Shown here: positions 1-4,636 of the stretch, one piece after another
Numbering within the stretch: position 1 is the first letter of the stretch
How the letters are laid out: every line of letters begins with the position of its first letter
Origin: JAGLHV01 sp023132075 [NCBI: bacterium]
GTDB taxonomy: Bacteria > CBDUZB01 > JAGLHV01
NCBI GenBank assembly: GCA_023132075.1
Contig: JAGLYT010000105.1
Coordinates: 1 to 5,895 of the forward strand
DNA: 5,895 nt
Direction of reading: 5' to 3'
Notes under the pieces: generated by a model
Seen by the model: the letters and a program-made list of their open reading frames with translations, nothing else
What the model was told of the DNA's origin: nothing
The model's database searches: none
Program-made: the position numbers and the translations under genes

Positions 1-128
1 TTCGCGACTGAAGGGAGTCGGAGGGCATCGTGTTTACTTACTGCGCAAAAGTTATCTGTGATAAACCTTTGATAATCAGTAATTCGCTGTGGGGCAGTTG
101 ATTCAAAAAGACTTAAATTTTTAAAATG
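1..128. other. Gene-free upstream segment with higher G+C and short inverted repeats
   Basis: The first 60 bases are about 50% G+C, well above the rest. Inverted repeats seen are CGACT/AGTCG (5-9 with 16-20), TTACTG/CAGTAA (38-43 with 77-82) and TTATC/GATAA (52-56 with 60-64). Forward frames close at 9-11, 59-61 and 70-72, with no recognisable protein tail. On the - strand one frame is open from 185 to 1 but has no start codon. It may be the end of an upstream gene, a structured RNA or a mobile-element remnant; I cannot tell which. Confidence 0.3.
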
Positions 129-157
129 TTTACAAAAAAAGCAAAATATGGTACAAT
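129..157 (+). promoter_or_regulatory. Sigma-70 promoter of rpsO with extended -10
   Basis: The -35 hexamer TTTACA lies at 129-134 and the -10 hexamer TACAAT at 152-157, separated by exactly 17 nt. A TG dinucleotide at 149-150, one base before the -10, makes it an extended -10 element. Transcription should start near 163-165, giving a leader of about 50 nt before the rpsO ATG. That is too short for a large folded leader. It is the only good promoter seen upstream of the rpsO-pnp-accB block. Confidence 0.75.
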
Positions 158-196
158 AACGTTTTATAAGTAGTTTATATTGAAATTAAATAGAGT

Positions 197-204
197 AAGG
201 AGGT
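197..204 (+). promoter_or_regulatory. Shine-Dalgarno site fixing the rpsO start
   Basis: AAGGAGGT at 197-204 is a near-perfect ribosome binding site, 8 nt before the ATG at 213. It rules out the upstream in-frame TTG at 180, which has no such site and would add 11 residues that S15 proteins do not have. Confidence 0.9.
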
Positions 205-212
205 TGTATATA

Positions 213-482
213 ATGAGTTTAAACAAAGAATCAAAAAAAGGAGTTGTTGAAAAATTTAAAATTCATGAGAAAGATACCGGATCTCCTCAGGTCCAGGTCG
301 CACTTTTAACTTCTCGAATTGAATATTTAAATGAGCACTTTAAAACGCACAAAAAAGATCATCATTCTCGTACAGGGCTTTTAACATTAGTAGGGAGAAG
401 GCGGAAGTTGTTAAATTATTTGAAGGAGTATGATCTCAAAGAGTATAGGCAAACTATTAACAAATTGGGTTTACGCAAATAG
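213..482 (+). CDS. rpsO: Small ribosomal subunit protein uS15
   Basis: This is ribosomal protein S15, a primary binding protein of the 30S subunit that binds the central domain of 16S rRNA and helps form the bridge to the 50S subunit. The 89-residue product starts MSLNKESKK and matches the family's usual length of about 89. Family features are visible: [16 protein letters not shown] near residues 20-35, the [12 protein letters not shown] segment near residues 41-53 that contacts rRNA, and the C-terminal helix containing [10 protein letters not shown]. The ATG at 213 is chosen because of the strong Shine-Dalgarno site 8 nt upstream and the family length. It is followed 37 nt later by pnp with no terminator visible, the classical rpsO-pnp order, so the two are probably co-transcribed. 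In several bacteria S15 represses its own mRNA; no such leader fold is recognisable in the short leader here. Confidence 0.97.
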   Translation: MSLNKESKKGVVEKFKIHEKDTGSPQVQVALLTSRIEYLNEHFKTHKKDHHSRTGLLTLVGRRRKLLNYLKEYDLKEYRQTINKLGLRK

Positions 483-502
483 AAGATGTTAATCAAACAA
501 AA

Positions 503-523
503 AAGGGAGTGTTAATGAAATGA
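503..523 (+). promoter_or_regulatory. pnp ribosome binding site with a two-codon minicistron overlapping the start
   Basis: AAGGGAG at 503-509 is the only Shine-Dalgarno site before pnp. It is 10 nt from the pnp ATG at 520, which is rather far, but only 5 nt from another ATG at 515. That second ATG reads ATG-AAA-TGA, and its stop codon (521-523) overlaps the pnp start codon as ATGA. Ribosomes could start at either ATG; whether the mini reading frame is used is inference. Confidence 0.5.
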
Positions 524-2604
524 GATTTAAATTAGGGGAAGAAGATTTGATAATACAAACAGGTGAATTGGCTAAGCAATCTAATGGTTCTGTTTTAGTA
601 CAATATGGTGGAACGGTAGTGCTGGTAACGGTAACGGCGTCTTTTGAGGTAGAGGAGTCAATGGATTTTCTTCCTTTATTTGTAGATTATAAGGAAAGAA
701 CTTATGCTGCAGGAAAGATTCCCGGCGGATTTTTCAAAAGAGAAGGAAGACCGAGGGAAAAAGAGGTATTAACTTCACGATTGATTGATCGTTCAGTCAG
801 GCCTTTGTTTCCTAAGCAGGTAGACAGAAAAATACAAATAATAGCGATGGTTCTTTCCTCTGATCAGGAAAATAATTCCGATATTCCGGCCATTATAGGA
901 TCTTCTATCGCTCTTGGCCTTTCAGATATTCCTTTTGGTAATCTCATAGGTGCGGTAAGAATAGGAAGAATTGACGGAAATCTTAAGGTTAACCCCTTGT
1001 TATCTGAAATGGAAAATAGTGATTTGGATATTATAGTTACCGGGACCAAAGAAAGCATCGTTATGGTAGAAGGTATTACCAATGAAGTCCCGGAAGAAGA
1101 TTTATTTAAAGCTTTGGAATTGGCTTCTTCTCAAATAAAAGTGATAGTGGAAAAAGAAGAAGAGTTTGTAAAGGAGCATGGGGAGAAAAAAATAGAATTT
1201 AAGGAAAGCAATTTTTTAAGTGAGGAAGATGAAAACAAAATAAAAGAATTCTGTAAAGAGGATATAAATAACACTGCATTAATCAAGGACGGGGAAGAAA
1301 GGGAAAAAATATTAGAAGAAATAAAAGATAAAACATTCGTTCAGTTTAAGGATATTGTTGGTGATAACTCTAAGGCGGTTTCAGAGATAGTAAAAGAATT
1401 GTTATCTGCCCGGGTAAGAAATTTGATTATAGATGAAGGGATACGCCTGGACGGAAGAAAACCGGAAGAGATAAGGCCTATTACCTGCAAGGTCGGATTA
1501 TTGCCTTGTGCCCATGGTTCAGGTTTATTTACGCGGGGGCAAACACAAGCTTTAGCGGTTACTACTCTAGGAACCAGTTCGGATAAGCAAATTGTTGATG
1601 GGTTGGAGAAAGAATATAAGAAAAGATTTATGCTTCATTATAACTTTCTCTCCTTTAGCACCGGAGAGGTAAAACCTGACAGGGGACCGGGGAGAAGAGA
1701 AATAGGGCATGGAATATTAGCCGAACGATCTTTAACACCTGTGTTACCTTCAGATGAAAAATTTCCTTACACCATACGTCTTGTATCTGATATTTTGGAA
1801 TCTAACGGTTCTTCTTCTATGGCATCTGTTTGTGGGGGAAGTCTTTCTTTAATGGATGCGGGAGTTCCAATTTCCGGACCGGTAGCAGGTGTGGCAATGG
1901 GCTTAATTAAAGAAGGGGAAAAATTCAAAGTTCTTACCGATATTCAGGGATTAGAAGACCATTTAGGGGATATGGATTTTAAATTAGCAGGTTCGCGAAA
2001 AGGTGTTACTGCCTTACAAATGGATATCAAAATAAAGGGAGTTAGCTTACAAATTTTAAAAGAAGTTATACAGGAAGCAAAAAACGGAAGATTATTTATC
2101 CTGGGAGAAATGGAACAAGTAATAAGTGATTCCAGAAAGGAAGTTTCTCCTTACGCCCCGAAAATTTCAATCTTGCAAATAAATCCGGAAAAAATCAGGA
2201 CGGTGATTGGTGCGGGAGGGAAAACGATTAGAAAAATAACAGAAGAGACAAATGTAGAAATTAATATTGATGACGATGGAAAAATATTTATTTCCGCAAC
2301 GGAAATTTCCGCTGTAGAGAAAGCCCGGAAAATAATTGAAGATCTAACTGCCGAGGTTGAAGTGGGAAAGGTATACAGAGGGAAAGTTATGCGAATAGTT
2401 CCTTTTGGAGCTTTTGTGGAAGTATTACCGGGACAGGAAGGTTTGGTGCATATTTCTCAATTGGACAAAAAAAGAGTAAATAAAGTTGAGGACATTCTAA
2501 AAGAAGGAGAAATAATTACTGTTAAGGTAATGGAAGTAGATAAGCAGGGAAGAATAAATTTGTCACGAAAAGCAGTTTTAGATAAACAGGAAAAAATAAA
2601 TTAA
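520..2604 (+). CDS. pnp: Polyribonucleotide nucleotidyltransferase (PNPase)
   Basis: PNPase degrades RNA 3' to 5' by phosphorolysis, releasing nucleoside diphosphates, and can run in reverse to add 3' tails. It is a trimer and often part of the RNA degradosome. The 694-residue product has the full family order: first RNase PH domain (about 1-140), linking helical domain (about 145-240), second RNase PH domain (about 310-530), KH domain (about 550-605) with the GAGG loop at 564-567, and S1 domain (about 614-685). Catalytic and phosphate-binding residues are present: FFKREGRP at 71-78, GRREIGHG at 391-398, GSSSMAS from 430, and EDHLGDMDFK at 479-488. D480, D486 and K488 match E. coli D486, D492 and K494. 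The enzyme therefore looks intact. It lies between rpsO and accB with short gaps and probably shares their transcript. No RNase III-type hairpin, the element used for autoregulation in E. coli, is evident in the 37-nt gap upstream. Confidence 0.98.
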   Translation: MRFKLGEEDLIIQTGELAKQSNGSVLVQYGGTVVLVTVTASFEVEESMDFLPLFVDYKERTYAAGKIPGGFFKREGRPREKEVLTSRLIDRSVRPLFPKQVDRKIQIIAMVLSSDQENNSDIPAIIGSSIALGLSDIPFGNLIGAVRIGRIDGNLKVNPLLSEMENSDLDIIVTGTKESIVMVEGITNEVPEEDLFKALELASSQIKVIVEKEEEFVKEHGEKKIEFKESNFLSEEDENKIKEFCKEDINNTALIKDGEEREKILEEIKDKTFVQFKDIVGDNSKAVSEIVKELLSARVRNLIIDEGIRLDGRKPEEIRPITCKVGLLPCAHGSGLFTRGQTQALAVTTLGTSSDKQIVDGLEKEYKKRFMLHYNFLSFSTGEVKPDRGPGRREIGHGILAERSLTPVLPSDEKFPYTIRLVSDILESNGSSSMASVCGGSLSLMDAGVPISGPVAGVAMGLIKEGEKFKVLTDIQGLEDHLGDMDFKLAGSRKGVTALQMDIKIKGVSLQILKEVIQEAKNGRLFILGEMEQVISDSRKEVSPYAPKISILQINPEKIRTVIGAGGKTIRKITEETNVEINIDDDGKIFISATEISAVEKARKIIEDLTAEVEVGKVYRGKVMRIVPFGAFVEVLPGQEGLVHISQLDKKRVNKVEDILKEGEIITVKVMEVDKQGRINLSRKAVLDKQEKIN

Positions 2605-2626
2605 TTTTTTGTATTGAGGTTTTGTG

Positions 2627-3112
2627 ATGATAAAGAATAGTAGGGAAAAAATTAAAGAAGATATAACTGTTAAAGAAATAAAAAAAATTTATGATTTAAT
2701 GGTGAAAAGTAATTTATTAGAAATAGAATTGGATGAAAAAAAATATAAAATAAAGATAAAAAGAAAAAGTGAAAAAAGTAATAAAGAAGAGAGAGTTGTG
2801 GTGAAAGAGAATAATGCTTTGGCGGGGATTGATTTAACTGCTTCTTCTTTGGAACAAAAAAAAATAAAAGAAATGGAAACGATAAAGGCGTCAATACCGG
2901 GTGTTTTTTATGAATCCCCTTCACCTGATTCACCGCCTTTTGTAGAAGTAAATGGTATTGTGGAAAAGGGAGAGACAATATGTATTGTTGAAGCGATGAA
3001 GGTGATGAATGAAATTCAGGCAGAAAAAAAATGTAAGATAATAAAAATTTTGGTAAAAAATGGGAAGTCTGTTCAACAAGGAGAGGATTTGTTTTTTGTT
3101 TCTTATTTGTAA
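2627..3112 (+). CDS. accB: Biotin carboxyl carrier protein of acetyl-CoA carboxylase
   Basis: AccB carries CO2 on a covalently bound biotin between the biotin carboxylase (AccC) and carboxyltransferase (AccAD) parts of acetyl-CoA carboxylase, the first step of fatty acid synthesis. The product has 161 residues, close to the 156 of E. coli. The N-terminal helical region (ITVKEIKKIYDLMVKSNLLEIEL) is typical, followed by a very lysine-rich linker (about 40-65). The biotinyl domain occupies about 82-161. It has the 'thumb' segment SPSPDSPPFVEV, typical of AccB, and the biotinylation motif EAMKVMNE, with Lys125 as acceptor. ATG 2627 is preferred over the adjacent GTG 2624 because GAGGT at 2616-2620 then lies 6 nt away instead of 3. 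The gene follows pnp by 22 nt, so co-transcription is likely. Two oddities: accC does not follow, and the usual PMVG before the thumb reads SIPG. Confidence 0.93.
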   Translation: MIKNSREKIKEDITVKEIKKIYDLMVKSNLLEIELDEKKYKIKIKRKSEKSNKEERVVVKENNALAGIDLTASSLEQKKIKEMETIKASIPGVFYESPSPDSPPFVEVNGIVEKGETICIVEAMKVMNEIQAEKKCKIIKILVKNGKSVQQGEDLFFVSYL

Positions 3113-3148
3113 AATAAAAATGAAATTTGTCGTCGGGATTTTTATTTT
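3111..3148 (+). terminator. Weak AT-only hairpin after accB, possible terminator
   Basis: AAAATAAAAAT at 3111-3121 pairs perfectly with ATTTTTATTTT at 3138-3148, an 11-bp stem made only of A-T pairs, with a 16-nt loop that contains GTCGTCGGG. A T7 run follows at 3153-3159, after a short gap. It sits right at the accB stop codon and would separate the first operon from the next promoter. The lack of G-C pairs in the stem makes it a poor intrinsic terminator, so the call is tentative. Confidence 0.35.
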
Positions 3149-3184
3149 TAAGTTTTTTTAGTTTAAAAAATAAATAAAAAAAAT

Positions 3185-3235
3185 ATTTAAAATTGAATTT
3201 TTTTCTTGACAGAAATATTTTTTGGGGTATATAAT
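3185..3235 (+). promoter_or_regulatory. Perfect-consensus sigma-70 promoter of the lysine-repeat gene, with likely UP element
   Basis: TTGACA at 3206-3211 and TATAAT at 3230-3235 match consensus at all twelve positions, with an 18-nt spacer. Just upstream (about 3185-3204) lies an A-tract/T-tract stretch of the type bound by the RNA polymerase alpha subunit (UP element). Predicted start is near 3241-3243, leaving a leader of about 40 nt. By sequence alone it is the strongest promoter in the window. Confidence 0.85.
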
Positions 3236-3282
3236 TAAAATGTAAGCACTTAATTTTCAAAAAGAAAAGAGGTGGTAAAAGA

Positions 3283-3396
3283 ATGGTGGTTAAGAAAAAG
3301 GCAAAAAAGAAACCCGCAAAGAAGAAAGTGGTAAAGAAAAAAGTAGCGAAGAAAAAAGTAGCAAAGAAGAAAGTAGCAAAAAAGAAAAAAAAGTAA
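3283..3396 (+). CDS. Lysine-repeat histone H1-tail-like small protein
   Basis: This gene encodes 37 residues, 23 of them lysine, with seven Val, five Ala, one Pro, the initial Met and no acidic or aromatic residue. It is built of pentads: KKKA, then KKKPA, KKKVV, KKKVA (three times) and a terminal KKKKK. This is the composition of the C-terminal tail of histone H1 and of the basic tails of bacterial H1-like proteins, but without any globular domain. The likely role is neutralising and compacting DNA, or binding RNA or other polyanions; this is inferred from composition alone. The frame is credible because AGAGGTGG at 3268-3275 lies 7 nt before the ATG, a perfect-consensus promoter precedes it and a strong terminator follows 14 nt after the stop. 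Lysine is encoded by both AAA and AAG and alanine by GCA and GCG, so the reading frame looks selected rather than a simple A/G repeat. An alternative is that it is chance coding in a purine-rich transcript, which I consider unlikely. Confidence 0.8.
   Translation: MVVKKKAKKKPAKKKVVKKKVAKKKVAKKKVAKKKKK
3304..3378 (+). repeat. 15-bp tandem repeat, five units, inside the lysine-repeat gene
   Basis: Five consecutive 15-bp units encode KKKPA, KKKVV, KKKVA, KKKVA and KKKVA at 3304-3318, 3319-3333, 3334-3348, 3349-3363 and 3364-3378. The last three differ from each other only at synonymous third positions (AAA/AAG and GCA/GCG). Fifteen is a multiple of three, so gain or loss of a unit would keep the frame. 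Confidence 0.85.
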
Positions 3397-3410
3397 AAAG
3401 TGTTTAATAT

Positions 3411-3452
3411 TTTAAAAAAAGGGTGGAAGATTGGTTCCACCCTTTTTTTAAA
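3411..3452 (+). terminator. Strong intrinsic terminator after the lysine-repeat gene
   Basis: The stem GGGTGGAA (3421-3428) pairs with TTCCACCC (3435-3442) around the loop GATTGG. An A7 run before (3414-3420) and a T7 run after (3443-3449) extend the pairing, and TTT at 3411-3413 with AAA at 3450-3452 brings it to 18 bp. The T-tract makes it a canonical Rho-independent terminator on the + strand. The A-tract means it could also work in the opposite direction, though no convergent gene is present. Confidence 0.93.
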
Positions 3453-3480
3453 TTGTGCAACAAAAAGAGGAGTTTAATAA

Positions 3481-3678
3481 ATGGTTGAATTGGCTGGAGA
3501 AGTAGCCGGTAGGATATGGGAATATTTAAATAAGAATGGAGACGTTACTATTTTGAATTTGAAAAGCCATTTAAAAATTTCCAATACTTTAATTTGTATG
3601 GGTATTGGATGGCTTGCCAGGGAAGACAAATTAGTTATACAGAAGAAGGAAAAAGGATATTTGATTTTGTTAAAGTAA
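3481..3678 (+). CDS. Small winged helix-turn-helix protein, DUF2582 type
   Basis: The 65-residue product resembles the short winged-helix family DUF2582 (PF10771 as recalled, not searched). Family-like features are the start LAGEVAGRIWEYLNKNGDVTI, a second helix LKSHLKI, the recognition-helix region ending in GWLAREDKL, and a final strand pair (VIQKKEKGYLILLK) forming the wing. The length equals the whole domain, so nothing else is attached. The molecular role of this family is not established; DNA binding is inferred from the fold. GAGGAG at 3467-3472 lies 8 nt before the ATG. Only 14 nt separate the preceding terminator from this ribosome binding site, so no separate promoter fits there. 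Transcription probably depends on readthrough from the lysine-repeat gene, which would link the two functionally and keep this product at lower level. Its own terminator follows at 3696. Confidence 0.85.
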   Translation: MVELAGEVAGRIWEYLNKNGDVTILNLKSHLKISNTLICMGIGWLAREDKLVIQKKEKGYLILLK

Positions 3679-3695
3679 AATAATTTTAAATTTAG

Positions 3696-3734
3696 ATGCC
3701 TCCTATTATAATAGTTGATAGGGGGCATTTTTTT
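3696..3734 (+). terminator. Intrinsic terminator after the winged-helix gene
   Basis: ATGCCTCCTAT (3696-3706) pairs with ATAGGGGGCAT (3718-3728), 11 bp with one G-U wobble, around an 11-nt loop. A T7 run at 3728-3734 follows. It closes the middle transcription unit and insulates uppP. The loop side contains a perfect 12-bp palindrome, CTATTATAATAG at 3703-3714, which could form a competing small hairpin. Confidence 0.88.
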
Positions 3735-3735
3735 A

Positions 3736-3764
3736 TTGTTTTTAGTAAAACTTTTTGTTATAAT
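3736..3764 (+). promoter_or_regulatory. Extended -10 promoter of uppP-ftsK
   Basis: TATAAT at 3759-3764 is a perfect -10, preceded by TG at 3756-3757 (extended -10). TTGTTT at 3736-3741 serves as a weak -35 with a 17-nt spacer. Transcription should start near 3771, about 35 nt before the uppP ATG. It begins directly after the preceding terminator's T-tract, which supports a new transcription unit here. Confidence 0.7.
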
Positions 3765-3804
3765 TAAAAATTAGTTATTAGAGGGATTAACGGGGGAAAT
3801 ATTA

Positions 3805-4605
3805 ATGTCCTTTATTAAATCGATTATTTTGGGGGTAACTCAGGGAATAAGTGAATTTTTACCTATTTCCAGTTCCGCTCATCTGGTTTTTGTGGAATAT
3901 TTTTTACGAATAAATTCATCCCAGGTGTTGTTTGAGGTATTATTGCATTTTAGTACTGCCTTAGTGGTGATAACTCTGTATCGGAATGAAATTTGGCAAA
4001 TTTTAAAAAGTTTTCATAAATATAAACAATGGAAGACAAATATTTGGTGTCGTACTTTTTGGTTGTTGTTTATTGCGTCTGTTCCTACGGCAATAATGGG
4101 CATTTTTCTGAAGGACTATTTTGAAAAAGCTTTTGAGAATATATTCTTAGTAGCGATTTTACTTTTGGTAACAGGGACTTTTATTTGGTGGGTAGAAAAA
4201 TTTCCTAAAAGAAATAAAAAAAATAGTATTTTGGAAATAACGGTAAAAGATGTATTATTTGTCGGATTTATGCAAGGAGTAGCCATATTGCCCGGGATTT
4301 CCCGTTCAGGTATAACCATTTGTGCCGGCTTATTATGTGGGTGGAGGAGAGAAGAGACAGTACGATTTTCTTTTTTGCTGGCACTTCCGGCTATATTAGG
4401 AGCAAATTGCCTTCAATTTAAAAATTTAAATTTTAGTGGACAGAAAATTTTGTTGCTGCAATATTTAACCGGAATGGTTTTTGCTTTCGTTTTAGGTTGG
4501 GTTAGCTTGAAATTATTGATACGAATGTTAAAAAACCGGAATTTAATTTTATTTAGTTATTATTGTTGGGTTTTAGGAATAATTGTTATTATAAGCATAT
4601 TATAA
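3805..4605 (+). CDS. uppP: Undecaprenyl-diphosphatase (BacA/UppP family)
   Basis: UppP dephosphorylates undecaprenyl pyrophosphate at the outer face of the inner membrane. This regenerates the lipid carrier used for peptidoglycan and other envelope polymers, and overproduction gives bacitracin resistance. The 266-residue product matches the family's usual 260-280 and is a polytopic membrane protein with hydrophobic segments throughout. Both signature motifs are present: the (E/Q)xxxE motif as QGISE at 13-17, continuing FLPISSSAH to residue 26, and PGISRSGIT at 163-171. E17, S23, H26 and R167 correspond to E. coli E21, S27, H30 and R174. Gln at position 13 instead of Glu is a known variant of the motif. 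The ATG at 3805 lies 7-8 nt after a GGGGGA ribosome site (3792-3797). It has its own promoter and is followed by ftsK after 31 nt without a terminator. Confidence 0.97.
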   Translation: MSFIKSIILGVTQGISEFLPISSSAHLVFVEYFLRINSSQVLFEVLLHFSTALVVITLYRNEIWQILKSFHKYKQWKTNIWCRTFWLLFIASVPTAIMGIFLKDYFEKAFENIFLVAILLLVTGTFIWWVEKFPKRNKKNSILEITVKDVLFVGFMQGVAILPGISRSGITICAGLLCGWRREETVRFSFLLALPAILGANCLQFKNLNFSGQKILLLQYLTGMVFAFVLGWVSLKLLIRMLKNRNLILFSYYCWVLGIIVIISIL

Positions 4606-4636
4606 ATTGTAAATAAAAAAGTATGGGTTGGAATCA

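Noticed and set aside
1-185. Open - strand frame without stop codons across the left end
   Set aside because: No ATG, GTG or TTG occurs in the frame, it runs through the rpsO promoter, and the translation is not recognisable; kept only as a note in the upstream-segment finding.
180-212. In-frame TTG at 180 as an upstream start for rpsO, adding 11 residues
   Set aside because: No Shine-Dalgarno site precedes it, the perfect site at 197-204 points to ATG 213, and S15 proteins are normally about 89 residues long.
864-1082. Reading frame on the - strand inside pnp
   Set aside because: It lies wholly within the conserved PNPase coding sequence and has no ribosome site or family resemblance.
2670-3440. 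Long - strand reading frame (256 codons), rich in Phe and Leu
   Set aside because: It is the antisense of A-rich lysine codons in accB and the lysine-repeat gene plus the AT-rich spacer, crosses a promoter and a terminator, and resembles no protein family.
3707-3712. TATAAT inside the loop of the second terminator as a promoter -10
   Set aside because: There is no acceptable -35 about 17 nt upstream, transcripts would begin inside the terminator, and a better promoter lies just downstream at 3736-3764.
3474-3728. Reading frame on the - strand opposite the winged-helix gene
   Set aside because: It starts inside the terminator hairpin and lies antisense to a recognisable family member; it has no promoter or ribosome site support.
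4116-4319. Reading frame on the - strand inside uppP
   Set aside because: It is antisense to the conserved PGISRSG region of uppP and has no independent support.
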